DNA of 47,937 bases from Candidatus Kuenenia stuttgartensis (GCA_945904015.1 CAMDPK010000039.1:1-47937); one strand, 5' to 3'; counted from the stretch's first letter, positions 26,882 through 36,815 are shown. Numbers and translations: made by a program. The notes: generated by a model from the letters alone, not told the origin.

Positions 26882-27508
26882 TCAGTTGTCCTCGCGAGCT
26901 GGAATTCGGCCGGTCGCCCGTCGTGCTTGTTTTTGATTGCCGCGGATCGCTCCCGGCAGGAAACCTTTGATCGACCAGTTCTCGCCCATCTGCTCACCGA
27001 CGATGAGTGCGAAGGTGGCGAAGTCATCGAAGTCTCGAAACAGGTTTGACGCGATCCTGGTCTTGGTCCCGTGCAAAGCATCGAGACAAGTGACTTCGTA
27101 GATATCGATGAACGAAATCTGGCCGGACCAAATGGTCGCCTTCAGGTCGTGCCAGCGAATGCGGACGATCTCGGCGGTGAATCGACCTTTGGGGAGAAGC
27201 AACTCGTCCTCTGTGAGGACAATGCACTGCGGGTGGATGTGACGATAGATGCCCAAGACAAGGACCAGCGCACACAGCAACCAGATCGCCGGGCAGACCC
27301 AATGAGCCGCGGCCTCTGGCGACAACTTGAATCCCTTGATGGCGATCCCACCTCCGAACCACACGGCGTGAACGAACAAGGCTCCTGAGCCAAGAAACAG
27401 AAACGGGATCATGCCGTAAAGCACGACTTTCGGAATGCTTCCATACACCGACTGAAACAGGACATCACAATTCTTGTCGGGGGTCGAGTCAGCAGGTCGA
27501 TCAGCCAT
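26882..27508 (-). CDS. Membrane protein with cytoplasmic PH-like domain, unknown function
   Basis: The 208-residue protein has two membrane helices, about residues 28-53 (VVLYGMIPFLFLGSGALFVH) and 69-88 (WVCPAIWLLCALVLVLGIYR). They are followed by a soluble domain beginning CIVLTEDELLLPKGRFTAEI and VRIRWHDLKATIW. Two N-terminal helices followed by a beta-rich segment with a W-H-D-L motif is the usual layout of bacterial PH-domain membrane proteins. The C-terminus is basic (QKQARRATGRIPARED). It has no obvious operon partner; the perfect palindrome at 26788-26870 follows its stop. Confidence 0.65.
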   Translation of the reverse strand: MADRPADSTPDKNCDVLFQSVYGSIPKVVLYGMIPFLFLGSGALFVHAVWFGGGIAIKGFKLSPEAAAHWVCPAIWLLCALVLVLGIYRHIHPQCIVLTEDELLLPKGRFTAEIVRIRWHDLKATIWSGQISFIDIYEVTCLDALHGTKTRIASNLFRDFDDFATFALIVGEQMGENWSIKGFLPGAIRGNQKQARRATGRIPAREDN

Positions 27509-27731
27509 GACGCGAAGCCTCTTGTCTCATGGGTTGGCAATGCTCGCTTGCCTGAATACGCCTGACGAACAGGTTACAACCTTCGTGAGGCGTTGCTCAG
27601 ATTCTCGCCAGCCTGATCATGGTATGGGCGGCACTCAAGAGATTCACTTCTCTGACTTGCCAAACGCACTCATCGCAACGATAGAAATCAACGAATTGGT
27701 TCTGGCAAAGTTCAGGTCACGACGACAGGCA

Positions 27732-27819
27732 GAGTCCAACGAATCCAAGGAGACGACGAATGAAGAGCAGGCCAATCATGCGTGATTCCATTCGTCGTCT
27801 CCTTCCATTCGTTGGACTC
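27732..27819 (+). promoter_or_regulatory. Long hairpin enclosing the ribosome binding site and start codon of the LamG-kelch gene
   Basis: Arms at 27732-27762 and 27789-27819 (31 bases each) pair with only two adjacent C-C mismatches, around a 26-base loop. The AAGGAG site (27747-27752) and the ATG (27760-27762) both lie in the left arm, and the right arm is inside the signal-peptide coding region. If transcribed, this structure would hide the initiation site. It may instead be an inverted duplication without function. Confidence 0.75.
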
Positions 27820-29874
27820 CTTGGCTGGCTGATGTTTCCAGGCTTTGCCGACGAGCCTGCGTCGCCGATCAAGAGGCTGGGGTTTGACCGATGGAATGTT
27901 GAGCGTCAGCGTCTGCTCGACGATCCAAGTGTCATTGCTTACTACGACTTCCAAGAGGGGGCGGGGACGGTTTTGAAGAACAAGTCCAAGACGGGTGTCG
28001 CATTGGATGGAACCATTCATGACGCGAGTTGGGAGCAGGGCCGGTGGCCGGGTAAGAAAGCGATTCGATTCAATGGCAAGTCGAGCGGCGTGGAGATTGC
28101 CACTCATGAGCTGCTCTGTCCCGTGGATCGAAAACAGGGAGGCGGCGGTGAGATGACCATCGAGGTGTGGATGCTGGCCAAGGTCTGTGGCAACGGGGGC
28201 ATCCTGGACAAGTCCTCGAATGGGACGGCGGCGAACTCACCCTACGCGATCTGGATGAGTGGTTCACGGCTCGTCGCCTACATGGGGCGGCAGACGGGGG
28301 GGAAAGTCCTGGTCACCGCTGATGACGACGTGATGGACAAGGACGAGTGGATCCACATGGCGGTCACGATCAACGACCAGCGATTGTCGCTCTATCGAAA
28401 TGGGGTGCGAGTCGGCTTTGTGAAACGGGACGCCGTCGAAACCTCGGACAATGGCCAGCCGCTGCTCATCGGTGCCATCGGTAAGGGGTTCTGGAATTTC
28501 AACGGCTTGATGGATGAGGTCGTCATCCACAAGCGAGCGCTGACCGAGGTCGAAATCGAGCGCCGCGCTTCGTTCGTGCCGGATACCGTCGAACCCGCCG
28601 GGCCTCCTTCGATCACGCTGCTGTCGCCTCGCGGCGGCGAGAGCCTGAGCGGCGGAAGTTGGCATCGCATCCGGTGGACCTCTCAGAAAGTCAGCCTCCG
28701 TGATCCCGTGAAAATCGAATGGAGCGGCGATGACGGCAAGGCTTGGACAGAGGTCGCCGCCTCCGCACCCAATACGGGCGAGTTCGTTTGGCAGACAGCC
28801 AAGACGCCATCGACCCAATGTCGAATGCGTGTTTCCACCAGCTCGTCGAAATTGGTTGCCCAGAACGATCGTGCGTTTTCGATTGTTCCCGCGCTGGACG
28901 TTCCCGCTTACGAATGGGTCAAGGTGACATTGGCCGCACCCTTCGCGCCGCGCGACGGTCTGGGAGCACTCGTCTTCAAAGGACGCATGTGGTTGCTGGG
29001 GGGCTGGAACCCCAATGACAAGCAACATTTTCCCCGCATCTGCAACAATGAGGTCTGGAGTTCCCAGGACGGCGCGGCGTGGATTCTCGAAAAGCCGAAT
29101 ACGTTCAAAGACAGTCAGTTCGATTCCCGATTGGATTGGGAGGGGCGTCACACGGCGGGACACGTCGTACATCGGGACAAAATGTGGATCGTTGGTGGCG
29201 ACTCGAATCAGGGGCATTATCAACCCGACGTGTGGAACTCGGACAACGGCAAGGAGTGGAAGCTGTTCAATCCCGCTGCGCCGTGGGGTCAGCGAGCGTT
29301 GCACCACACGGTCGCTCACGCCGACAAAATTTGGGTGATGGGCGGTCAAACGATGCCGAATCATGTCCAATCGAAAGAGGCGTTCTATCGCGACATCTGG
29401 ACGACCACCGATGGTGCCGAGTGGACTCAGGTCACGCCGCGCGAGCCGTACTGGTCCGCGCGTGGCATGATTGGCGGAAGCGTGGTCTTCAAGGATCGGA
29501 TGTGGATTCTGGGTGGCGGCACCTATGACACACCGGAAACACCGCGTCGGAAATTCTTCAACGATGTCTGGAGTTCGTCCGATGGCGTCAACTGGGTTCG
29601 CCATCTCGAAAAAGCGCCGTGGGAGCCGCGTCAATATCATGAAGTCGCCGTGTTCGATGGTCGTATGTGGGTGTTGGAGGGCTACGGGCCAGACAAGAAG
29701 CCAGCCAATCGAAACGATGTCTGGCACTCCGCCGATGGCGTGAACTGGCACCCGTTGCCCAATACTCCGTGGAACACGCGCCATGCGGCGGGAGTCTTCG
29801 TGTACGACAACGCCCTGTGGATGGTCGCCGGCAATAACATGGCCCCGGACGTGTGGAAGCTCATGCGAAGATAG
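27760..29874 (+). CDS. Secreted LamG plus Ig-like plus kelch beta-propeller protein
   Basis: The 704-residue protein begins with a signal peptide (core LLPFVGLLGWLMFPGFA, cleaved near residue 30). ATG 27760 has AAGGAG 7 bases upstream. Residues about 55-235 form a LamG/concanavalin-like domain (YYDFQEGAGTVLKNKS, GKKAIRFNGKSSGVEI, MTIEVWMLAKVCGNGGILDK, NFNGLMDEVVIHKRALTEVE). An Ig/FN3-like segment follows (ITLLSPRGGESLSGGSWHRI, about 250-335). The C-terminal half is a kelch/galactose-oxidase-like propeller with recurring W-motifs (MWLLGGWNP, MWIVGGDSNQG, IWVMGGQTMPN, MWILGGGTYD, MWVLEGYGPD). Carbohydrate binding or recognition outside the cell is likely. No copper-radical residues of galactose oxidase could be identified. 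Confidence 0.85.
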   Translation: MKSRPIMRDSIRRLLPFVGLLGWLMFPGFADEPASPIKRLGFDRWNVERQRLLDDPSVIAYYDFQEGAGTVLKNKSKTGVALDGTIHDASWEQGRWPGKKAIRFNGKSSGVEIATHELLCPVDRKQGGGGEMTIEVWMLAKVCGNGGILDKSSNGTAANSPYAIWMSGSRLVAYMGRQTGGKVLVTADDDVMDKDEWIHMAVTINDQRLSLYRNGVRVGFVKRDAVETSDNGQPLLIGAIGKGFWNFNGLMDEVVIHKRALTEVEIERRASFVPDTVEPAGPPSITLLSPRGGESLSGGSWHRIRWTSQKVSLRDPVKIEWSGDDGKAWTEVAASAPNTGEFVWQTAKTPSTQCRMRVSTSSSKLVAQNDRAFSIVPALDVPAYEWVKVTLAAPFAPRDGLGALVFKGRMWLLGGWNPNDKQHFPRICNNEVWSSQDGAAWILEKPNTFKDSQFDSRLDWEGRHTAGHVVHRDKMWIVGGDSNQGHYQPDVWNSDNGKEWKLFNPAAPWGQRALHHTVAHADKIWVMGGQTMPNHVQSKEAFYRDIWTTTDGAEWTQVTPREPYWSARGMIGGSVVFKDRMWILGGGTYDTPETPRRKFFNDVWSSSDGVNWVRHLEKAPWEPRQYHEVAVFDGRMWVLEGYGPDKKPANRNDVWHSADGVNWHPLPNTPWNTRHAAGVFVYDNALWMVAGNNMAPDVWKLMRR

Positions 29875-29885
29875 ACCGACCTTAT

Positions 29886-29977
29886 CATTCGCCTGTCCTC
29901 CATTCGCCTGTCATTCAGCAGACAGGCGAATGGGGGACAGGCGAATAAGGGGGCGTGAAAAGGGGACAGGTCCATTT
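29886..29977. repeat. CGCCTGTC inverted repeat followed by a RAYT-flank copy
   Basis: Nearly perfect arms of about 27 bases at 29886-29912 and 29921-29949 are made of doubled ATTCGCCTGTC units. Directly after them comes GGGGACAGGTCCATTT at 29962-29977, the same sequence that flanks the RAYT at 24051-24722, and then CGTCCCCTTCTGTCCCCC. The cluster lies between the convergent genes ending at 29874 and 30016. Confidence 0.9.
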
Positions 29978-30015
29978 CGTCCCCTTCTGTCCCCCGACAA
30001 AACTTGGAATGACTG

Positions 30016-30993
<978 letters not shown>

Positions 30994-31009
30994 TCGTCCG
31001 TCCCGTCTT

Positions 31010-31090
31010 GTAGGTCAGGCTTTCTAGCCTGACCCGAATTGGCAAATCGCGTCGTTCGTTAATCGGGTCAGCCTGGAAAGGCTGACGTAC
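31010..31090. repeat. 26-base inverted repeat of the GTAGGTCAGGCT family
   Basis: Arms at 31010-31035 and 31065-31090 pair with a few mismatches; each arm itself contains a smaller palindrome (GTCAGGCT...AGCCTGAC). Typical intergenic planctomycete-style palindrome upstream of the GT2 gene. Confidence 0.85.
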
Positions 31091-31123
31091 TTCGGACATT
31101 GAGTTTCGAGGTTTGGGATTTGA

Positions 31124-31402
31124 GTTTCAACGTCGCCCGTCCGAGACGAATCTCTTCTCGCTCTTCTTTTTGGTGATGGTGCCGATCGCCATTCGGTCCC
31201 TCATCCGGCCTTCGGCCTCCTTCTCCCAGGGGGAGAAGGACTTCGTTTGGGCGTCATTCTTGATCGGAGCGGCCAGCAACTTGAGTCGTTCTTGCCGCAT
31301 CGCAGTCTGTTCGACGAAACGCCGCTCAAACTGCTCGAAACACTGCGATTAGCCGTCGCAGCGGTCGTGAAATCGAGGGGGTCGAAAGTCGTCGAATTCT
31401 GA
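31124..31402 (+). pseudogene. Possible C-terminal remnant of a protein-coding gene
   Basis: An open frame without a convincing start runs from a stop at 31121 to TGA 31400-31402. Its last 45 codons read like a genuine protein end: GQQLESFLPHRSLFDETPLK, LLETLRLAVAAVVKSRGSK, then VVEF. The middle of the frame is made from a dispersed GC-rich element (CATCCGGCCTTCGGCC and CTCCCAGGGGGAGAAGG). I do not recognise the family. It could be a decayed gene tail or chance coding in spacer DNA upstream of the RTX gene. Confidence 0.3.
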
Positions 31403-31528
31403 TGGCTCGCGGTTGGACACGCCCGTAATTTGGTGGAATGGTTTTCGGGCCACTCTCTGCGCGGGCGGAGCTTGGCTCGGTTTGTCGCGCGACACAGATC
31501 GTTCCCCTCACATGTAAGGCTCCGCAAG

Positions 31529-34099
31529 ATGCGATTCTCAAGTTGGTTGGACTCGTTTCGTTCAGGGAGGAAATTTGGTCGTTCGGTTCGAGCTCGTGCG
31601 ACTCGGCTGAGTCGCGCGGCGGATGTGCGAATCGCCGAGACGTTGGAAACTCGCGCGGTGCCGACCGTCACGGTTTTGCCCGTGGGGGGCACAGGAGCGA
31701 CTACGCTATTTATCTCGTCCGATACCGGAGACGCGATCACCGTGCGGGTGAATTCGACGTTGGTCGAGGTGCTGGCGAACGGGACTGCGGTCGCGTCGGC
31801 TCCGGCGGTGCTTGCCTCCGACGTGACGCATCTGGACGTGCAGGGTGGCGACGGCAGCAACGTCATCGACCTGACTGGCGTTTCGTCGAGCGAGTTTCCC
31901 TTGCTGCTGGGCATCACGATTAACGGCGGAGACGGCAACGATACAATCTTCGGCAGCGATAGCCTCGATGACCTGATCTATGGCGGCAACGGCAACGATA
32001 CCGTCAGCGGCGGAGGCGGGAGCGACACGGTCGCCGGTAACGACGGCAGCGATTTGATCCTCGGCGGCGAGGGAGAAGATTCGCTCGGTTCGACCAGCGC
32101 CTCGACGCGAGAAGACGGCAATGACACGCTCGACGGTGGCAACGGCGATGACACGCTGGGCGCGGGCAGCGGCACCGACAGCTTGATCGGCGGAACGGGC
32201 GATGACAGTCTCTTCGGCGGTTCGGGCAACGATCGGATGTTCGGCGACGACGGCAACGACACGATGACCGGTGAATCGGGCAACGACTCGATGTTCGGCT
32301 CGACCGGCGACGATTCGATGCTCGGCGGCGATGGCAACGACACGATCGATGGCGAGGATGGTCTCGACATACTCAGTGGCGGCAACAATGACGACTCGCT
32401 GATCGGCGGCAATGACACAGACGTCCTGTTTGGAGACGCCGGAAATGACAAACTCACTGGCGACGCCGGCAACGACACGCTCAACGGTGGAGTCGGGAAC
32501 GATTCGATTCTCGGCGTTGACGGCGATGACGTGCTCGGTTCGTACATCAATCCTTCGGCTGTCTTGGTGAAAGAGGATGGCAACGACACGATCGACGGCG
32601 GAGTCGGAAACGACAAACTCGATGGCGGTGCGGGGATCGATTCGCTGATTGACGCATCGGGCAACGACACGCTCACCGGAGGAATCGGCAACGACGTGCT
32701 GAACACGTCCGGTTCGCCAACCGTCGGCGGCACTGGTGAGGATGACACGCTGCTGGGGGGCGATGGCAACGACAGCATCACCGGCGGCGGCGGCAATGAT
32801 TCCATTGACGGCGGTAACCAGAACGACACGCTCAACGGCGGAGACAGCAACGACACGCTGCTCGGCAATAGCGGCAACGATTCGCTCAACGGCGGCAACG
32901 GTGTTGATTCGCTCGACGGCGGCGCGGGGAACGACACGATCAACAGCGGTGCCGGTGACGATGTGCTGACTTGGAAGCCGGCCAATGGCAGCGACACGTT
33001 CCAAAATGGCGGCGGGTTCGATGCGGTCAACATCGATGGCACAGATGGGAACGACACCTACACGGTCGCGAAGGCCAGCTCGGTGATGAAGATCACGAAT
33101 GGCGGACAGAGCGTGACGCTCGACCGCACGATCACCGGTGTGACGATCAACGGCGGTCTCGGCAACGACACGATCAACATCACGACGCTGTCGGGAATCT
33201 CGCCGATGCTGCTGCTGATCAACGGCGGCGATGACAACGACAAGATCAACGCGAACGGAGTTTCGTTGGGCAGCGTGCTTTTGCGAGCTTCAGGCGGACT
33301 CGGCGATGACACGATCACTGGCTCGGCGAACAACGATTACCTCGACGGCGGTGATGGCGAAGACCGGATCACAGCCAACGGCGGCAACGACACTTTGATC
33401 GGCGGCCTGGACAATGACAGTCTTTCCGCTGGAGTGGGGAATGACTTCGTCGATGCCGGCGACGGCGACGACACGGTCACCGGCGAGGCGGGGAACGACA
33501 TTCTCAAAGGTGGTGGCGACATTGACTCGATGGATGGCGGTGACGGCAACGACACGGTCCTGGGCGGAAATGGCGATGACATTCTGCTCGCGGGCGGAGC
33601 GGGCGTGGATGTCGTTCGCGGTGAACTCGGTTCCGATTCCATCTTTGGCGGAAACGGCAACGATCTGCTCGAAGGGAACGACGGCGACGATACAGTGCGC
33701 GGCGACGCTGGCAACGACCTGATTCGCGGCCACGACGGCAACGACAGCCTGGATGGCGGAGACGGCAATGACACCCTGGTCGGCGGTGACGGCGACGACG
33801 ACGTGAGCGGCGGCGAAGGCAACGACGGCATCAACGGCGGCGACGGCGACGATTCGCTCAACGGCATGGCTGGCAATGACACGATCATCGGCCAAGATGG
33901 CAACGACACGCTTCTTGGCGGAGCCGGCAACGACACCTGTCTCGGCGGCGAAGGGGACGATACGGTGAACGGCCAGGGCAACCCGGACACGCTGCAAGGC
34001 GGCGGCGACGGCGATGTGATCGTGTCCGACACTTCGTCCGAGATTGACGAAGCGTTCGTGCTTTCGTCTGATATCCTGGCCCGGCTGGAAGCGACGTAA
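31529..34099 (+). CDS. RTX (hemolysin-type calcium-binding repeat) extracellular protein
   Basis: ATG 31529 is chosen because MRFSSWLDSFRSGRKFGRSV leads directly into the basic, planctomycete-style N-terminal motif RIAETLETRAVPTVTV. The product is about 856 residues. After a short beta domain (about 45-130) nearly all of the protein consists of calcium-binding nonapeptides of the GGxGxDxxx type (GGDGNDTI, GGAGNDT, GGTGDDSL), interrupted near residues 505-600 by a non-RTX stretch (PANGSDTFQNGGGFDAVNID). Such proteins fold on calcium outside the cell; type I secretion or planctomycete cell-surface attachment is plausible. No protease, lipase or hemolysin domain is visible, so it is likely structural or adhesive. 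A 30-bp perfect hairpin follows the stop. Confidence 0.9.
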   Translation: MRFSSWLDSFRSGRKFGRSVRARATRLSRAADVRIAETLETRAVPTVTVLPVGGTGATTLFISSDTGDAITVRVNSTLVEVLANGTAVASAPAVLASDVTHLDVQGGDGSNVIDLTGVSSSEFPLLLGITINGGDGNDTIFGSDSLDDLIYGGNGNDTVSGGGGSDTVAGNDGSDLILGGEGEDSLGSTSASTREDGNDTLDGGNGDDTLGAGSGTDSLIGGTGDDSLFGGSGNDRMFGDDGNDTMTGESGNDSMFGSTGDDSMLGGDGNDTIDGEDGLDILSGGNNDDSLIGGNDTDVLFGDAGNDKLTGDAGNDTLNGGVGNDSILGVDGDDVLGSYINPSAVLVKEDGNDTIDGGVGNDKLDGGAGIDSLIDASGNDTLTGGIGNDVLNTSGSPTVGGTGEDDTLLGGDGNDSITGGGGNDSIDGGNQNDTLNGGDSNDTLLGNSGNDSLNGGNGVDSLDGGAGNDTINSGAGDDVLTWKPANGSDTFQNGGGFDAVNIDGTDGNDTYTVAKASSVMKITNGGQSVTLDRTITGVTINGGLGNDTINITTLSGISPMLLLINGGDDNDKINANGVSLGSVLLRASGGLGDDTITGSANNDYLDGGDGEDRITANGGNDTLIGGLDNDSLSAGVGNDFVDAGDGDDTVTGEAGNDILKGGGDIDSMDGGDGNDTVLGGNGDDILLAGGAGVDVVRGELGSDSIFGGNGNDLLEGNDGDDTVRGDAGNDLIRGHDGNDSLDGGDGNDTLVGGDGDDDVSGGEGNDGINGGDGDDSLNGMAGNDTIIGQDGNDTLLGGAGNDTCLGGEGDDTVNGQGNPDTLQGGGDGDVIVSDTSSEIDEAFVLSSDILARLEAT

Positions 34100-34112
34100 C
34101 CTCGAATCCAAC

Positions 34113-34195
34113 AGGCGAGCGGTGGGTGTCAACCCACCGAGTCATTGAAGCCGTCCGTTCTCGGAACTCGGTGGGTTGACACCCACCGCTCGCCT
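34113..34195. terminator. Perfect 30-bp inverted repeat after the RTX gene
   Basis: Arms 34113-34142 and 34166-34195 are exactly complementary with a 23-base loop; the core is GGTGGGTGTCAACCCACC, itself a palindrome. It starts 14 bases after the RTX stop and ends 24 bases before the sigma factor start. It could terminate the RTX transcript; there is no U-tract, so a REP-like role is equally possible. Confidence 0.6.
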
Positions 34196-34218
34196 TTCGG
34201 GTTTAGGATTTCCCCACC

Positions 34219-34863
34219 ATGCCTGCGGATGAACTCGACCGGCTGTTGGTGGCTCAGATTCGCCGCGGCGAGCCGGGGGCGTGGGAGGAGTGCATCGCGC
34301 GATTCGAGGGGCGGCTGCAGGCGTTCGTCGAAAGCCGGCTGGGAAATCGAACGACCAGCGAGGACGTCGTTCAAGAGACGTTTCTCGGTTTTCTCATCAG
34401 CTTGCCGAACTACGACGACACGACGCCGCTCGAAAGCTTTTTGTTTTCGATCGCGGCTCACAAGCTGACGGACGTGTTGCGCCGCAACGGTCGGCGGCCG
34501 GAGTTGGCGTTGCTGCTGGAAGACTCAGACGGCGGAGCACGCGAGCCAGCCGGTTCCGACCGCGCCGCCTCCAGCATGTTTCGCAGCGCCGAACGGCAAA
34601 CGACCGAAAACGCCGCGCTGGCCGATGCGTTGCAGCGGCTGGTTTCGCAGTGGTGGGAACGCGGCGAATTCGAGCGGCTCAAGTGCATCGAGTTGCTTTT
34701 TGTGCTCGGCTGGAAGAACAAAGACGTCGCCGAGCACCTGGCCATCACCGAGCAAGACGTCGCCAACCACAAGCACTTCGTGGTCGCGAAACTCCGCGAG
34801 TCGGTCGAGAAGTTCCGGCTCGACGCCGATCGCTTGGCGCAGTTGGGGCTGAGTGAATCGTAG
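34219..34863 (+). CDS. ECF-type RNA polymerase sigma factor
   Basis: The 214-residue protein has sigma region 2 at about residues 10-95 (AQIRRGEPGAWEECIARFEG, TTSEDVVQETFLGFLISLP, FLFSIAAHKLTDVLRRNGRR) and region 4 at about 140-200, with a helix-turn-helix at NKDVAEHLAITEQDVANHKH. The linker (about 96-135) is acidic and Ser-rich. No anti-sigma factor follows; the next gene is convergent, so control may rely on a remote partner or kinase. Planctomycetes encode many such orphan ECF factors. The promoter lies in or near the palindrome upstream. Confidence 0.9.
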   Translation: MPADELDRLLVAQIRRGEPGAWEECIARFEGRLQAFVESRLGNRTTSEDVVQETFLGFLISLPNYDDTTPLESFLFSIAAHKLTDVLRRNGRRPELALLLEDSDGGAREPAGSDRAASSMFRSAERQTTENAALADALQRLVSQWWERGEFERLKCIELLFVLGWKNKDVAEHLAITEQDVANHKHFVVAKLRESVEKFRLDADRLAQLGLSES

Positions 34864-34892
34864 ATCGGGAACTGCAACCGCGCCCGTCCAAC

Positions 34893-35267
34893 TCACTTGG
34901 CATTCTTCCGGGATGACTCGGAAGCGTCTGGCCAAGGACCGTCCGCAGTCAGAGCGGTTTTGTCCGTGGGACATTGCCCCGCACCGGGAACGCGATTGAC
35001 CTGATCGATGTCGGGAGCGGGATACCACTTCTTGCAGGTCGGGCAATACAGAGCCGGACGCAGCGTTGGCTTGCCCGTCTGCGGATGCACGGCCGGAAAT
35101 GACGTGGCCACGTCATGCACGAGCGGCTGCATCGTGGCGGTGTCGACGTAAACCATCCGGCCTGTGTTCGACTCGTTCGGAGAAGGCGATCCGCCGCAGC
35201 CCGACAGGATCGAACAGAGCACGGTCAACCAAGCCAAACGGCAGCGGGCCACAATGTGAGCCAGCAT
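34893..35267 (-). CDS. Small lipoprotein with Zn-ribbon-like Cys pairs
   Basis: The 124-residue product has a lipoprotein signal (RLAWLTVLCSILSGCGG, lipidated Cys24). The mature part contains MVYVDTATMQPLVHDV and two Cys-containing knuckles, YCPTCKKWYPAP and GQCPTDK, that could bind a metal. It lies 84 bases downstream of the DUF1559 gene on the same strand and so is probably under the same cobalamin riboswitch. A similar lipoprotein beside DUF1559 genes is common in planctomycetes. Function unknown. Confidence 0.75.
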   Translation of the reverse strand: MLAHIVARCRLAWLTVLCSILSGCGGSPSPNESNTGRMVYVDTATMQPLVHDVATSFPAVHPQTGKPTLRPALYCPTCKKWYPAPDIDQVNRVPGAGQCPTDKTALTADGPWPDASESSRKNAK

Positions 35268-35351
35268 GATGCGGACCTCATTCGTGAACGATCACAGCAG
35301 CGTGATCGCCGGGGAGAAGATGAAGTGCGAAACGCTCGACGGCAAACGGAT

Positions 35352-36251
35352 TCAGCGTCGGTCGTACAAATCGTCTTGCTGCGCTGGATTGTCGAGGTTT
35401 CCGTCGCTGACGTAGCCCAGCTTGTTCTGTTCCATCAGGTCCGCTTGAGTGGCGGACAGGAAGTTGGAGCCGGGGACATCCACGCGGAAATGCCGCGCCC
35501 GAGTTTCGACGTGTCCGTCCAGGAAAGCGACGTTCGCCGTGCCCCCGTGACGAAAATGGACATCGGGAAAGTTGCGGCTGGGTGGGTCGAGAATCCAGTT
35601 CTCCTCAAAGCTAAACGCGGGTGGAAAGAACGACGTCATGCGGACCTGAGCACTGTCCGCGAAAACGATCGTGCGCGAGAGAACTTTCACATCCGCCATT
35701 TTTCGCGTGGCGGGAATGGCGCTCGGCGTGGCCGAATAGGTCGGCGGCGGCCAGTCGATGCCCGACGACCGCGACAGGAAATAGCCGTTGTAGCCAAACC
35801 CGGTCGCCGGGCGCCCGAAGCGAACTGCTTGCATTTGTGACGGCCCGAAGTCTGGACATTGAAACGATTCGTAGTTTGTCTCCATGAACGGTGCCAGCGG
35901 ACCCTTTTTGAAGTCGAGTTGCTGCGACGGAGTCGGGATGTCGTAGTCGACGGTTCCGAACCAGAATTGAGCCTTGCCCTGAGCGCCGGAAAACGTCGTG
36001 AGATAATTCAACCGAGTAGTGTTCTCGATGACGTAAGGCAGCAACATGCCCTTGTAGACGTCCGAATAATTGTGAAGCGCGAGGGTCAACTGTTTGAGCG
36101 AATTGCGGCACTGAGATCGCCGGGCCGCCGCGCGAGCTTGTTGGACAGCGGGCAATAAGAGTGCGATCAAGACGGCGATGATCGCGATCACCACGAGCAA
36201 TTCGATGAGCGTGAAGCCAGAACGACGTACGCTTCCCTGAGATTTCCGCAT
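35352..36251 (-). CDS. DUF1559 pilin-like protein with prepilin N-terminal cleavage motif
   Basis: The 299-residue protein has a type IV prepilin/pseudopilin N-terminus: basic leader [12 protein letters not shown], then [20 protein letters not shown], with cleavage between G12 and F13. [20 protein letters not shown] follows and the C-terminal [15 protein letters not shown] is the DUF1559 signature (H-x9-DGH type). GGAG (about 11 to 8 bases upstream) precedes the ATG. These proteins are greatly expanded in planctomycetes and of unknown role; type II secretion pseudopilins or surface fibres have been suggested. Here the gene lies about 190 bases downstream of a cobalamin riboswitch on the same strand, a hint of B12-linked function. 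Confidence 0.93.
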   Translation of the reverse strand: MRKSQGSVRRSGFTLIELLVVIAIIAVLIALLLPAVQQARAAARRSQCRNSLKQLTLALHNYSDVYKGMLLPYVIENTTRLNYLTTFSGAQGKAQFWFGTVDYDIPTPSQQLDFKKGPLAPFMETNYESFQCPDFGPSQMQAVRFGRPATGFGYNGYFLSRSSGIDWPPPTYSATPSAIPATRKMADVKVLSRTIVFADSAQVRMTSFFPPAFSFEENWILDPPSRNFPDVHFRHGGTANVAFLDGHVETRARHFRVDVPGSNFLSATQADLMEQNKLGYVSDGNLDNPAQQDDLYDRR

Positions 36252-36439
36252 GACAATTCTCCGTTGTCAAAACGACTCACGCAGAACCGCCCGTCCGCCG
36301 CAGCCTCCCGCCACAAGTCACGCGCAGGGTCAACGGCACCTCGACACACCGAGGGCGTTACCTTCTCGCGCCGTGCCTGCGAAACAGATTGCCACGACTC
36401 GTCCGAAGCGAGTCTTGTGAGCCAAATTGATGAGCGACA

Positions 36440-36610
36440 TCAGGGCAGGTCTTCTGGCTCCCGGATCGATCTACTAGCCGCGCCTTCCCAAGCATCCAGG
36501 CTCAGTGGCGATGGCGACGTTCGTCCCCGGTTACAGCGGCGGGACCGCGACGGATTCACACCGTCTTCCCTATTCTCCTGGCAGCAACAGGCTCCCAGGC
36601 ACCCGTGTCG
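36440..36610 (-). ncRNA. Cobalamin (B12) riboswitch
   Basis: Read 5' to 3' on the minus strand, the elements occur in the canonical order. GGGTGCCTGGG is at about 36604. GGGAAGACGGTGTGAATCCG lies in the stretch around 36555-36575, and the core GGTCCCGCCGCTGTAACC follows. GCCACTGAGCC and GGGAAGGCGCGGC come next, and the B12 box AGCCAGAAGACCTGCC is at 36459-36444. All conserved cobalamin-aptamer segments are recognisable. The only minus-strand gene downstream is the DUF1559 protein at 36251. The expression platform should lie in 36252-36440, where several GC-rich hairpins can be drawn but none is clearly a terminator. Confidence 0.9.
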
Positions 36611-36815
36611 GGGCGGGATATTATCGCACCGAGTTTCGATTGCAACCATTCGCGCGCCGGGCATCTTCCCGACGCAACAAGTTGCTCGGTGCGTTCGATG
36701 GGCCTAGCATGGCCTCCTCGTTCTGGGAATTCTGGTCAATGGCTCCAACGTTGCGGCTCCCTTTCACGTTAAAGTCTGGTCTCACTTCGCCGCGCTTCCT
36801 GTCTGAGGATGAATT

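Noticed and set aside
31706..33057. Minus-strand frames rich in Val-Ala or Ser-Pro
   Set aside because: Mirror images of the GGxGxD repeats of the RTX gene.
31900..34020. Repetitive DNA that might suggest a repeat array
   Set aside because: The repetition is in codons of RTX nonapeptides in one continuous frame.
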